Source: Ralstonia sp. UBA689
GTDB lineage: Bacteria > Pseudomonadota > Gammaproteobacteria > Burkholderiales > Burkholderiaceae
Reading direction: 5' to 3'
Assembly (NCBI RefSeq): GCF_002298975.1
Contig: NZ_DBMV01000019.1
Coordinates: forward strand, 1 to 64,000
DNA: 64,000 nucleotides
A model generated the notes under the pieces. It had not been told where the DNA came from. It was given only the letters and a program-made list of their open reading frames with translations, and did no database searches. The translations under genes and the position numbers were made by a program. Below, piece by piece: positions 1-8,604 of this stretch. Position 1 is the first letter of the stretch, and every line of letters starts with the position of its first letter.

Positions 1-126
1 CCTCCCCGTGACACAAATCCAAGGGGAAGTCGCCAACTCGGGCGCGCCTTTCTTTGCTTACTTTCTTTGGCAAGACAAAGAAAGTGAGTCAGCCCCGGCA
101 GGGGATGAAACAAGGGATGCACCACC
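1..126. repeat. Dispersed intergenic repeat, copy A
   Basis: This stretch is a near-identical inverted copy of 55531-55656, and its core (about 50-125) is repeated again at 55871-55950 in the same orientation as here. The core is a hairpin: CTTTCTTTG, a six-base loop, then CAAAGAAAG, followed by a CCCCGGCAGGGG palindrome. It lies downstream of hyi and may act as its terminator. Short open frames through it are products of the repeat and not genes. Confidence 0.8.
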
Positions 127-152
127 GGAGCAAAACCAAACCGAACAAAATC

Positions 153-935
153 TCAAGCAACGTTGTGCGCAGCCCGCCAACCCAGACCTTCCACAGTCCC
201 AGCCTTAGGCTTGTACTCACACCCAACCCAGCCCTTGTAGCCAATCTCATCCAACCAACGGAACAGGAACTGGTAATTGATCTCCCCAGTCCCCGGCTCA
301 TTGCGCCCAGGGTTGTCCGCCAGCTGCACATGCTTGATCTTGTCCAGATGGCGCTTCAGCGTGCTAGCCACTTCGCCTTCCATCCGCTGCATGTGATAGA
401 TGTCGTACTGCACGTACAGATTGGACGCATCCACATCGTTGATCAGATCCAGCGCCTGCTGCGTGCGGTTCAGGTAGAAGCCGGGAATATCGAACGTGTT
501 GATCGGCTCGATCAGCAGATCGATCTTCTCGGCCTTCAGCGCCTTCGCCGCAAACTTCAGGTTCTCGACCAGCGTCTTGCGTGCAGCGTCTTCGCTCAAG
601 CCTTCGGGGCGAATGCCCACCAGGCAGTTGAGCTGGCGCGCGCCGAGCACCTTGGCGTACTTGATGGCTTCACCCACGCCGTCCTGAAACTCACTCACGC
701 GGTCCGGCAGGATGGCGATGCCGCGCTCGCCGCCGTCCCAGTTGCCGGCCGGCAGGTTGTGCAGGACCAGATCAAGCTGGAAGCGGTTCAGGCGATCGGC
801 AATCTGGTCTGCGTGGAACGCGTAGGGGAACAGGAACTCCACACCGCGAAAGCCCGCCCGTGCGGCAGCTTCGAAGCGGTCGAGGAAGGCCTGCTCATTG
901 AAGAGCATGGTCAGGTTGGCTGCCAGCTTTGTCAT
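153..935 (-). CDS. hyi: Hydroxypyruvate isomerase
   Basis: Cytosolic enzyme of 260 residues that interconverts hydroxypyruvate and tartronate semialdehyde, the step next to glyoxylate carboligase. The TIM-barrel (xylose-isomerase-like) sequence carries the family's acidic metal and catalytic sites in LLIEPINTFDIPGFYL and GCEYKP, and the YVQYDIYHMQ strand. Length matches the E. coli enzyme of about 258 residues. The start is the ATG preceded by GGAGAAACC. A longer reading with a TTG start would run into gcl and has no family support. It lies 43 bp downstream of gcl in the same direction, so the two are almost certainly one operon. Confidence 0.95.
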   Translation of the reverse strand: MTKLAANLTMLFNEQAFLDRFEAAARAGFRGVEFLFPYAFHADQIADRLNRFQLDLVLHNLPAGNWDGGERGIAILPDRVSEFQDGVGEAIKYAKVLGARQLNCLVGIRPEGLSEDAARKTLVENLKFAAKALKAEKIDLLIEPINTFDIPGFYLNRTQQALDLINDVDASNLYVQYDIYHMQRMEGEVASTLKRHLDKIKHVQLADNPGRNEPGTGEINYQFLFRWLDEIGYKGWVGCEYKPKAGTVEGLGWRAAHNVA

Positions 936-978
936 GGTTTCTCCTTTTATCGGACGGTGAGGGAACGGCGCGCCGTCT

Positions 979-2754
979 TTATGCGGTGACGCCTTCGGCT
1001 TCAGTGAGGGTGTCTTCCAGGTCGAGCACCTCTTCAAACTCGACCACGTTGTCGATCTCTGTGCCCATGGCAATGTTCGTCACGCGCTCCAGGATCACTT
1101 CCACCATCACCGGCACCGAGAACTCGGCCATCAGCAGGCGAGCCTGCACAAAGGCGGGTTCGATGTCTTCCGGCTTGAACACGCGGATCGCTTTGCAACC
1201 CAAACCTTCCACCACCTTCACGTGGTCGACGCCGTAGCCGTTCAGCTCGGGGGCGTTGACGTTGTCGAAGGCGAGCTGGACGCAGTAGTCCATCTCGAAA
1301 TTGCGCTGTGCCTGGCGGATCAGGCCCAGGTACGAGTTGTTCACCACCACGTGGATGTACGGCACCTTGAACTGCGCGGCTACTGCCATCTCTTCGATCA
1401 TGAACTGGAAGTCGTAGTCACCCGAGATGGCCACGACGTCGCTGTTGGGCGAGGCCACCTTCACGCCGATCGCGGCGGGAATCGTCCAGCCCAGCGGGCC
1501 GGCCTGGCCGCAGTTGATCCAGTGGCGCGGCTCGTTGACCGACAGGAACTGCGCAGCGGCGATCTGCGACAGGCCGATGGTCGACACGTAACGCACGTTG
1601 CGCGGGAAGTACTGGTTCATCTCGCGGTACACGCGCTGCGGCTTGATCGGCACGTTGTCGAAGTCGGAGCGGCGCTGCATGGTGCGCTTGCGCTTCTGCA
1701 CGTCGGCGTTCCAAGCCTTGCGGCACGGCAGCTTGCCGGCGGCCTTCAGCTCGCGCGCCACTTCAATGAACTTCTCCAGCGCCGCCTTGGCGTCCGACAC
1801 GATGCCCAGGTCCGGACCGAACACGCGGCCGATCTGCGTTGGTTCGATGTCGACGTGAGTGAACTTGCGGCCCTTGGTGTAGACGTCGACGCTGCCGGTG
1901 TGGCGGTTGGCCCAGCGGTTGCCGATGCCGAACACGAAGTCGGATGCGAGCAGCGTGGCGTTGCCGTAGCGGTGCGACGTTTGCAGGCCGACCATGCCGG
2001 CATTGAGCGGGTGGTCATCGGCGAGCACACCCCAGCCCATCAGCGTGGGCACCACGGGCACGTTCACCAGCTCGGCAAACTCGACCATCAGCTTGGCTGC
2101 GTCGGCGTTGATCACGCCGCCGCCGCACACCAACAGCGGGCGCTCGGCCTGGCACAGCATCTCGATGGCGCGCTCGGCCTGAGCGCGCGTGGCAGCGGGC
2201 TTGTAGACCGGCAGCGGGCTGTACGTGTCGGGGTCGAATTCAATCTCGGCAACCTGTACGTCGAACGGCAGGTCGATCAGCACCGGACCCGGACGGCCCG
2301 AGCGCATCAGGTGGAAGGCTTGCTGGAACACGCGCGGCACCAGCGCCGGCTCGCGCACGGTCACGGCCCACTTGGTCACCGGCTTGGCGATCGACTCGAT
2401 ATCGACGGCCTGGAAGTCTTCCTTGTAGAGGCGGGCACGAGGTGCCTGGCCGGTGATACACAGGATGGGAATCGAATCCGCCCAGGCCGAGTACAGACCA
2501 GTGATCATGTCGGTGCCCGCGGGGCCGGAGGTGCCGATGCACACGCCGATGTTGCCCGGTTCGGCACGCGTGTAGCCTTCGGCCATGTGCGAGGCGCCCT
2601 CAACGTGGCGGGCCAGCACGTGCTCGATGCTGCCGGCCTTGCGCAGGGCCGAGTACAGCGGGTTGATGGCGGCACCCGGCACGCCGAAGGCGACGGTGAT
2701 GCCTTCTTTCTCCAACACCGCAACAGCGGCGTCAATCGCTCTCATCTTCGGCAT
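979..2754 (-). CDS. gcl: Glyoxylate carboligase (tartronate-semialdehyde synthase)
   Basis: ThDP- and FAD-dependent enzyme of 591 residues that joins two glyoxylates into tartronate semialdehyde with loss of CO2. The sequence shows the ThDP-enzyme layout: PYR domain with RHVEGASHMAEGYTRA (residues 49-64), central FAD/TH3 domain, and a C-terminal PP domain with GDYDFQFMIEE and VVNNSYLGLIRQ for Mg-ThDP binding. Val51 stands where other ThDP enzymes have a catalytic Glu, which is the hallmark of Gcl and separates it from acetolactate synthases. A GGAG lies 7 bases before the ATG. It heads the gcl-hyi operon, divergent from a LysR gene that is the likely regulator. Confidence 0.97.
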   Translation of the reverse strand: MPKMRAIDAAVAVLEKEGITVAFGVPGAAINPLYSALRKAGSIEHVLARHVEGASHMAEGYTRAEPGNIGVCIGTSGPAGTDMITGLYSAWADSIPILCITGQAPRARLYKEDFQAVDIESIAKPVTKWAVTVREPALVPRVFQQAFHLMRSGRPGPVLIDLPFDVQVAEIEFDPDTYSPLPVYKPAATRAQAERAIEMLCQAERPLLVCGGGVINADAAKLMVEFAELVNVPVVPTLMGWGVLADDHPLNAGMVGLQTSHRYGNATLLASDFVFGIGNRWANRHTGSVDVYTKGRKFTHVDIEPTQIGRVFGPDLGIVSDAKAALEKFIEVARELKAAGKLPCRKAWNADVQKRKRTMQRRSDFDNVPIKPQRVYREMNQYFPRNVRYVSTIGLSQIAAAQFLSVNEPRHWINCGQAGPLGWTIPAAIGVKVASPNSDVVAISGDYDFQFMIEEMAVAAQFKVPYIHVVVNNSYLGLIRQAQRNFEMDYCVQLAFDNVNAPELNGYGVDHVKVVEGLGCKAIRVFKPEDIEPAFVQARLLMAEFSVPVMVEVILERVTNIAMGTEIDNVVEFEEVLDLEDTLTEAEGVTA

Positions 2755-3100
2755 GGCGTATCTCCAGGAAGGGGAAGGTGGGAATAGCTTTGAACTGATC
2801 CTATTCCCGCATGCCGATATGGATAAACGCAGATTTCGTCAGTTGATTGCGAACCTCGTGTATCGAATTGTTTTTCGTGCCGCAGCAATGCCGAAGCAGC
2901 GAAGGCGCGGAAAACGCGCGCGGTTAAGCCATTTTCCGGGCATTTGGTGCAACGCAGTAATTTGGCATATCGCGCGAGCGTCGATCAAATCGTTCTCCAG
3001 CATTTCCGCCATTCGTCACAAGTGATATGCGCCAGAAAGCTGCAATCCAGGTACGGAATCCTCCATACAATGTACTGACATTGCGAACTGGAATGATGGA
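2755..3100. promoter_or_regulatory. Divergent control region between gcl and the LysR gene
   Basis: This 346-bp region separates divergently transcribed genes, the usual place for LysR-type operators. The 9-mer ATTGCGAAC occurs at 2846-2854 and again at 3080-3088, just before the LysR start. These are possible half sites, but I see no clean T-N11-A palindrome that I would assign. No coding frame here looks real. Confidence 0.4.
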
Positions 3101-4012
3101 ATGGACAAGCTGAAGCAGATCGAGGCGTTCATCGCCGTGGTGGAGCACGGCAGCATGGCCGCCGCCGCGCTCACGCAGGACGTGACGCCCGTCATGATCG
3201 GTCGACGTATCAACGCGCTGGAGGCGCGGCTGGGCGTGAAGCTGCTGCATCGGTCCACGCGCCGTATTGCCGTAACGGAGCAGGGCGCGGTGTTCATGGA
3301 GCAGTGCAAGAAGGCGCTGGGCGAACTCGACCGCGCCGAGCTGCTGGTGGCCGAAGGTCGCCACAAGGCGACGGGGCACCTGATCGTCTCCGCACCCGCC
3401 GCGTTCGGGCGCAAGCACGTGGCGCCGCACGCGCCGGACTTTCTGCACGCCAATCCGGACGTGCGTATCTCGTTCAACCTGACCGATCGCGTGGTCGACC
3501 TCGTGCGCGAAGGCTACGACGTGGGCATCCGCATCGGCGGGGCGATCGACCCAAACTTCGTGGCGATCCGCCTGGCGTCGAACAAGCGCGTGGTGTGCGG
3601 CACGCCCGCGTATTTTGCCAAGCACGGTGTGCCGCGCACGCTGGATGACCTCGCGCGCCACAACTGTCTGGCCTTCAACCTGCAGGGCGGCCAGCAGCGC
3701 GGCTGGTACTTCCAGCAGAACGGCAAGGCCGTCACCGTCAAGGTGAGCGGCAACCTCGACTGCAACGATGGCGAATTGCTGCACCGCTGGATGGGCGAGG
3801 GCCTGGGCCTTGGCTGGCGCTCAACGTGGGAGATCCAGCCTGAGCTGGAATCCGGCGCGCTGATGACGGTGCTGGATGATTACGCGCTGCCCGACTACGA
3901 CATCCTCGCCGTGTACCCGCAGCAGCGGCCGGTGCCGGCGAAGATCCGGTTCTTTATCGAACACCTGAAGGCGGTGTATGGGCAGGCGGGGTATTGGTCG
4001 CGCAGTAGCTGA
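3101..4012 (+). CDS. LysR-family transcriptional regulator
   Basis: DNA-binding activator/repressor of 303 residues. The N-terminal winged helix-turn-helix begins MDKLKQIEAFIAVVEHGSM and includes the recognition region VMIGRRINALEARLGVKLLHRSTRRIAVTEQG. The substrate-binding domain fills residues 90 to 295 and has the NLTDRVVDLVREGYDVGIRIG signature typical of the LTTR subgroup with this fold. It is divergent from gcl-hyi, so glyoxylate or a related metabolite is a reasonable effector; this is inferred only from position. The start ATG follows a weak AATGATGGA stretch. Confidence 0.92.
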   Translation: MDKLKQIEAFIAVVEHGSMAAAALTQDVTPVMIGRRINALEARLGVKLLHRSTRRIAVTEQGAVFMEQCKKALGELDRAELLVAEGRHKATGHLIVSAPAAFGRKHVAPHAPDFLHANPDVRISFNLTDRVVDLVREGYDVGIRIGGAIDPNFVAIRLASNKRVVCGTPAYFAKHGVPRTLDDLARHNCLAFNLQGGQQRGWYFQQNGKAVTVKVSGNLDCNDGELLHRWMGEGLGLGWRSTWEIQPELESGALMTVLDDYALPDYDILAVYPQQRPVPAKIRFFIEHLKAVYGQAGYWSRSS

Positions 4013-4020
4013 CGCGTTAC

Positions 4021-4608
4021 TCAGTCGGCGATGACGATGCGCCCTTGTGTCAGGTCTCTGAGTGCGACGCGCGCTGCTGCCTCATCCGTCACCGGCAACC
4101 GCACGGTGAGCGTGACGCCCGCATCGTAGGTGGCATCCACCAGCACATAGCCGCCACCATCAATCCAGCGGCGGATGCGCGCCTCATCAGCGTAGTCAGT
4201 GACGAGCGTGAGGGTGGTGTTGGCAATGCGCTCCACGCGTTCGGCCTGCATGAGCGCGGTGGCGATGGCATCCGTGTAAGCGCGCACGAGGCCGCCCGCG
4301 CCCAGCTTCACTCCGCCAAAGTAGCGCACCACGACACCCAGCGTGCTGTCCAGATCATGGTGGCGCAGCACTTCCAGAATCGGCCGGCCAGCGGTGCCCG
4401 AGGGTTCGCCGTCATCGGACATGCCGGACTGCCCGCCGGCCAATAGCGCCCAGCAGACGTGCGTGGCGGCAGGGTGCTCGGCGCGCAGGCGTGCGATGAC
4501 ATCCATGGCCGCGGCACGATCCTCGACCGGCACGGCCCATCCGATAAAGCGGCTCTTCCTGATCTCCAGCTCGGCCGAGACCGGTGCGCGCAGCGTGTAC
4601 GTCGGCAC
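4021..4608 (-). CDS. IMPACT/YigZ-family protein
   Basis: Protein of 195 residues with the YigZ layout: an N-terminal UPF0029 (impact) domain containing KSRFIGWAVPV, HVCWALL, DDGEPSGTAGRPILEVL and VVVRYFGGVKLGAGGLVRAY, then a C-terminal DUF1949-like ferredoxin-fold domain from about residue 140. The family is found in most bacteria; proposed roles touch translation or proline dipeptide handling, but none is settled. It starts 6 bp after the upstream GntR-family gene stops, so both are probably co-transcribed. A functional link to glyoxylate metabolism is not evident. Confidence 0.93.
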   Translation of the reverse strand: MPTYTLRAPVSAELEIRKSRFIGWAVPVEDRAAAMDVIARLRAEHPAATHVCWALLAGGQSGMSDDGEPSGTAGRPILEVLRHHDLDSTLGVVVRYFGGVKLGAGGLVRAYTDAIATALMQAERVERIANTTLTLVTDYADEARIRRWIDGGGYVLVDATYDAGVTLTVRLPVTDEAAARVALRDLTQGRIVIAD

Positions 4609-4614
4609 GCGCGG

Positions 4615-5301
4615 TCAGGCCAAGAGTGCGGCAACGAGGTCCGTCGCGCGGCCGCCCGGCGATTCGAACTTGAGCGAGGCCTCGGTGTGCGCCATGTGCT
4701 CTTCCATCAGGGCGATGGCGCCTTCCACGTCGCCGCGCTTGGCGGCTTCCAGGAAAGCGGTGTGCTCGTTGGACGAGCGCACGGCGTCGTAGGTGGACTG
4801 ATACAGCATCGTAATGACCGAGCTGCGGGCGGAGAGCTCGCGCAGCATTTCCTTGAGCACGCTGTTGCCGACCACGTCGGCCAGCAGCAGGTGGAAGTCG
4901 GCCATCAGGCGGTTGCGGCGTGGCACGTCGGTGCTGGCCGCCACCTTGTGCTCTTCGGCCAGGTGCTTCTCCAACCGCTTGTAATCGGCGGGCGTGGCTT
5001 TCGCGATGAACTCGCGCGCCAGCGCCACCTCCAGCACGCGGCGCACGGCAAATACCTCGCGCGCCTCGGTCTCGTCCGGCTTGGCGACGAACGCGCCGCG
5101 GTCCGGCTCCATGCGGATCAGCTTGTCCTTGGCCAGCATCAGCAGCGCCGCGCGAATCTTCGTGCGGCTGACGTGGTAGACCCGCGCCAGCGCCTCTTCG
5201 CGCAGCTTGGTGCCCGGCGGCAGCCGGTGCAAGACGATCGCCTGGGCGATGTCGTCGGCAATGCCTTCGGAGGAGATGTCGGCGGCGGTGGTTTCGGTCA
5301 T
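4615..5301 (-). CDS. GntR-family regulator with FCD domain
   Basis: Repressor-type regulator of 228 residues. The winged HTH near residues 15-80 contains LREEALARVYHVSRTKIRAALLMLAKDKLI. The C-terminal all-helical FCD ligand domain has the expected acidic and histidine metal/ligand positions, with NRLMADFHLLLADVVGN and NEHTAFLEAAKRGD. The ATG at 5301 starts MTETTAADIS; a longer in-frame reading extends into dctA and lacks support. It sits between dctA and the YigZ-family gene on the same strand. FCD regulators often bind TTGTATACAA-like sites; a close match occurs at 6828-6837 upstream of the alc operon and dctA, making those plausible targets. Confidence 0.9.
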   Translation of the reverse strand: MTETTAADISSEGIADDIAQAIVLHRLPPGTKLREEALARVYHVSRTKIRAALLMLAKDKLIRMEPDRGAFVAKPDETEAREVFAVRRVLEVALAREFIAKATPADYKRLEKHLAEEHKVAASTDVPRRNRLMADFHLLLADVVGNSVLKEMLRELSARSSVITMLYQSTYDAVRSSNEHTAFLEAAKRGDVEGAIALMEEHMAHTEASLKFESPGGRATDLVAALLA

Positions 5302-5338
5302 AAAACGAATTTTACCGCCGTCCGACAGGATGCCGGCT

Positions 5339-6679
5339 TCAGGCATGCGGCAGCGTATGCGCTGCCGCAGCTGGCGCGCTGTGCGCGTGGGGGATCGCCT
5401 CGCCTTCTTCGGTGATGTCGATCTTGCCGTCGAGCACCGCGTTGGCACGCATGCGGTCGATGTCCTTCTCCCACGCCGCAATCACCACCGTGGCCACGCA
5501 GTTGCCGATCAGATTGCCCAGCGCGCGGGCAATGCCGATGAACCAGTCGACGGAAAGCACCAGCACCAGGCCGATGGCCGGAATGGCCGGAATAACCGAC
5601 AGCGTGGCCGCCAGGATGACGATGGCCGAGCCCGGAATTCCGTGTGCGCCCTTGGAGGTGATGAGCGCCACGCCCAGGATCAGCAACAGATCCTGGAAGG
5701 CCAGCGGCGTGTTGGTGGCCTGCGCGATGAACACGGCAGCGAGCGTCAGGTAGATCGAGAATGCATCGAGGTTGAATGAGTAGCCGGTCGGGATGACCAG
5801 ACCCACAACCGAGCGCTTGATGCCCATCTTCTCCAGCTTGTTCATGATGGACGGCAGCACCGCGTCGGACGAGGCCGTGCCCAGCACCACCAGCAACTCG
5901 GCGCGCAGGAAGCGGATCAGCTTGAAGATGTTGAAGCCCGCCAGGCGCAGGATGCCGCCCAGCACCACCACCACGAAGATTGTCACCGCCACGTAGAACA
6001 GCAGCACCAGGAAGCCGAGCTGCTTGAGCGAGCCCGCACCGTACTTACCCACCGTGAAGGCCACCGCGCCCAACACGCCCAGCGGCGCCAGACGGATGAT
6101 CACTGCCATCATGCGGAACAAGACGTGCGAGAGCTGGTCGATCAGGCTGACCAGCGGCTTGGTGCGCTCACCCAGCAGCGACAGCGAGCAGCCGAACAGG
6201 ATCGACACCAGCAGCACTTGCAGGATGTCGCCCTTCACAAAACCGCTGACGAACGTATCCGGAATCAGCTTGAGGAAGAACGCCGCCACGCCCGTCGATT
6301 CCACCTGCTTGGCTGTATTCATGTACGACGCCATGGCTGCCGGGTCGAGCGTCTTCGGATCCACATTCATGCCGTGGCCGGGCCCGAACAGATAGGCCAG
6401 CGCAATGCCCAGCGCCAGCGCAATCGTCGTCACCACCTCGAAGTAGATGACGGCTTTGCCGCCCACACGCCCGACCTTCTTCAACTCGCCGGCACCACAG
6501 ATGCCCACCACCACCACCGAGAACACGATCGGCGCGATCAGCATCTTGATGAGCTTCAGAAAACCGTCGCCGAGCGGCTGCAGCTTCTGGGCGAATTCCG
6601 GCGCCCAGATGCCCAGCGCGATGCCCACCGCCAGGGCAATCAAAACCTGCCCGAACAACGGGCGCGTGAAGCGTTGCAT
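5339..6679 (-). CDS. dctA: C4-dicarboxylate:cation symporter, DctA family
   Basis: Inner-membrane carrier of 446 residues in the DAACS (glutamate/dicarboxylate:Na+/H+) family, predicted to import succinate, malate, fumarate or related acids. The sequence shows the alternating hydrophobic segments of the family, the serine-rich reentrant loop in LGTASSDAVLPSIMNKLEKMG, and the conserved GYSFNLDAFSIYLTLAAVFIAQA helix. The chosen ATG gives MQRFTRPLFGQVLIALAVG, the normal start for DctA, after a GGAGGATT ribosome site. It precedes the FCD regulator by about 37 bp. Next to ureide genes, a substrate such as a C4 or C2-linked dicarboxylate is possible but unproven. Confidence 0.93.
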   Translation of the reverse strand: MQRFTRPLFGQVLIALAVGIALGIWAPEFAQKLQPLGDGFLKLIKMLIAPIVFSVVVVGICGAGELKKVGRVGGKAVIYFEVVTTIALALGIALAYLFGPGHGMNVDPKTLDPAAMASYMNTAKQVESTGVAAFFLKLIPDTFVSGFVKGDILQVLLVSILFGCSLSLLGERTKPLVSLIDQLSHVLFRMMAVIIRLAPLGVLGAVAFTVGKYGAGSLKQLGFLVLLFYVAVTIFVVVVLGGILRLAGFNIFKLIRFLRAELLVVLGTASSDAVLPSIMNKLEKMGIKRSVVGLVIPTGYSFNLDAFSIYLTLAAVFIAQATNTPLAFQDLLLILGVALITSKGAHGIPGSAIVILAATLSVIPAIPAIGLVLVLSVDWFIGIARALGNLIGNCVATVVIAAWEKDIDRMRANAVLDGKIDITEEGEAIPHAHSAPAAAAHTLPHA

Positions 6680-6992
6680 GGTGAATCCTCCTTTGGATTT
6701 CAGATGTCGTGAGCCTCCTTTCTCGTCTACCGCGATTGTCGGAAAAGCTCTGTCGCGCTCGTCGCATCGCACAAAAGTGTCGTGCTGAATTGTTGAGCGG
6801 TGACGGCATCATAGGCGATACATTTTTTGTATGCAATTCTTGAATTCACGTGCTAGGATGACCCGCATGCAGTCCTGCAATGCCTTGCGCATTTGCCTCC
6901 ACACGCTGCACCTCCGGCCCGCCCGTTGCGCTGTTCTTGCCCGATATGGCCCGCCGTATAACATCCACGAGACCGATACCAAGGAGATCCCC
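6680..6992. promoter_or_regulatory. Divergent dctA / alc control region with FCD-type operator candidate
   Basis: No real gene is seen in this gap of about 310 bp. TTGTATGCAA at 6828-6837 is an 8-of-10 palindrome resembling the TTGTATACAA sites of GntR/FCD regulators. It overlaps a second small inverted repeat, ATACA-N5-TGTAT, at about 6819-6833. This would suit control of both dctA and the alc-allA genes by the nearby GntR-family protein. The strong ribosome site AAGGAG of alc is at about 6981. Confidence 0.4.
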
Positions 6993-8003
6993 ATGGCGCT
7001 GCCTACGCTCGATCCGAACGCCCCTGAATTCACCCGCCGCTATCCGAACCTGGCCGATCCGCGCCTGGGTGCCGTGGCCACGTTCGCGACCGACGAATTC
7101 TTCGCACCGAAAGACCGCATGCTCAACCCCGAGCCCGCCGTCTTCATCCCCGGCAAGTACGACGACCACGGCAAGTGGATGGATGGCTGGGAAACGCGCC
7201 GTCGCCGCAACGGTGGTTATGACCACTGCATCGTCAAGCTGGCCCGCCCGGGCGTTGTGAAGGGCGTGGACATCGACACCAGCCATTTCACCGGCAACTT
7301 CCCGCCGGCTGCGTCCATCGAAGCCGCTTACCTGCCCGACGGCGAGCCGACCGACGCCACGCAGTGGACCGAAATCGTTCCGTCGACCACCCTGCAGGGC
7401 AACAGCCACGCTTACGTGGCCGTGAGCAACCCGGGCGCCTTCACGCACCTGCGCGTGAACATCTTCCCGGACGGCGGTATCGCCCGTCTGCGCGTGTACG
7501 GCCAGCCGCAAGTCGATTGGAAGGGCGCGGACCGCATCAAGCTATTCGACCTGGCCGCCATGGAAAACGGCGCCTACGTGGTGGAAGCGAACAACGAGCA
7601 CTTCGGGCCGGCGTCCCGCATGCTGATGCCGGGCCGTGGCGAGAACATGGGCGACGGCTGGGAAACGCGCCGCCGCCGCGAGCCGGGCAACGACTGGTGC
7701 GTGATCGCGCTGGCGCACCCGGGCCGCATCCGCAAGATCGAAGTCGACACCGCGCACTTCAAGGGCAACTTTGCCGACCGCGTTTCCATTCAGGCCGCGC
7801 GCGTGGTAGGCGGCACTGACAGCTCGCTCAAGACGCAAGCCATGTTCTGGCAGACCCTGCTGCCCGAGCAAAAGCTGCAGATGGACCTGCAGCACTACTA
7901 CGAAGCCGAGATCGCCGACCTGGGCATCGTCACCCACGTGCGCTTCAACATGTTCCCGGACGGTGGCGTGTCGCGCCTGCGTCTGTGGGGAGTTCTCGAA
8001 TGA
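6993..8003 (+). CDS. alc: Allantoicase
   Basis: Enzyme of 336 residues that hydrolyses allantoate to ureidoglycolate and urea. It is a tandem duplication of a jelly-roll domain: GWETRRRR occurs in both halves (near residues 64 and 224), as do SHFTGNFPPAAS / AHFKGNFADRVS and the NIFPDGGIARLRVYG / NMFPDGGVSRLRLWG closing strands. This repeat pattern is diagnostic. The ATG is preceded by AAGGAGATCCCC; a longer frame from 6831 has no family match. Its stop overlaps the start of allA by ATGA, so translation of the two is coupled. Confidence 0.96.
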   Translation: MALPTLDPNAPEFTRRYPNLADPRLGAVATFATDEFFAPKDRMLNPEPAVFIPGKYDDHGKWMDGWETRRRRNGGYDHCIVKLARPGVVKGVDIDTSHFTGNFPPAASIEAAYLPDGEPTDATQWTEIVPSTTLQGNSHAYVAVSNPGAFTHLRVNIFPDGGIARLRVYGQPQVDWKGADRIKLFDLAAMENGAYVVEANNEHFGPASRMLMPGRGENMGDGWETRRRREPGNDWCVIALAHPGRIRKIEVDTAHFKGNFADRVSIQAARVVGGTDSSLKTQAMFWQTLLPEQKLQMDLQHYYEAEIADLGIVTHVRFNMFPDGGVSRLRLWGVLE

Positions 8004-8524
8004 ACCAAGACGCCGCCCGCGTAGCACTCACTATCGAGCCGCTCACGCGTGAAGCATTCGCGCCGTTCGGCGACGTGATCGAGTTGGAGGGGTGCAAGCA
8101 GTTCCCCATCAACCAGGGCACGACCACGCGCTTTCATGATCTCGCCAACGTGGACGTGGGCGAAGGCGGCCGAGCGCTGATCAACCTGTTCCGTGGCCAG
8201 CCGCGCACGCTGCCGTTCGAGGTGAAGATGCTGGAGCGCCACCCGCGTGGCAGCCAGGCCTTCATTCCGATGAACGACAAGCCGTATCTGGTGGTGGTCG
8301 CGCCGGCTGGCGAGCTGGACCCGAGCAAGCTGCGTGCGTTCGTCTCGCGCGGCTGGCAGGGCGTGAACTACGCACGTGGCGTGTGGCATCACCCGCTGCT
8401 GGCCTTGGGTGAGGTGAGCGACTTCCTCGTCGTCGATCGCGGCGGCGAAGGGCACAACTGCGACGAGCAGGATCTGCCCGAATCGGTGTGGCTGACCGAA
8501 GAGGCGATGCGCGCCGCGCAGTAA
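8000..8524 (+). CDS. allA: Ureidoglycolate lyase
   Basis: Enzyme of 174 residues that splits ureidoglycolate into glyoxylate and urea, directly following allantoicase and supplying glyoxylate to Gcl. The cupin-like sequence has EPLTREAFAPFGDVIE at the N-terminus, then LPFEVKMLERHPRGSQAFIPM, and VNYARGVWHHPLLAL, matching the AllA family over its full length. The start ATG overlaps the alc stop codon. Genes for urease or allantoinase are not in the window, so the start of the pathway must lie elsewhere. Confidence 0.95.
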   Translation: MNQDAARVALTIEPLTREAFAPFGDVIELEGCKQFPINQGTTTRFHDLANVDVGEGGRALINLFRGQPRTLPFEVKMLERHPRGSQAFIPMNDKPYLVVVAPAGELDPSKLRAFVSRGWQGVNYARGVWHHPLLALGEVSDFLVVDRGGEGHNCDEQDLPESVWLTEEAMRAAQ

Positions 8525-8604
8525 CCCGCTCGCCATCAGCGCTGCCCCTGGGCCCCCGCACAACGGGGGCTCAGTCACTTTCAAACCTACGAGGAGACAT
8601 CGAC

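Noticed and set aside
54..989. Long + strand open frame over hyi
   Set aside because: It is a high-GC frame opposite hyi, with no family resemblance and rich in Gln, His, Arg and Val as antisense frames are.
1222..2787. 521-residue frame opposite gcl
   Set aside because: Antisense shadow of gcl, extremely rich in His, Gly and Val; no start site.
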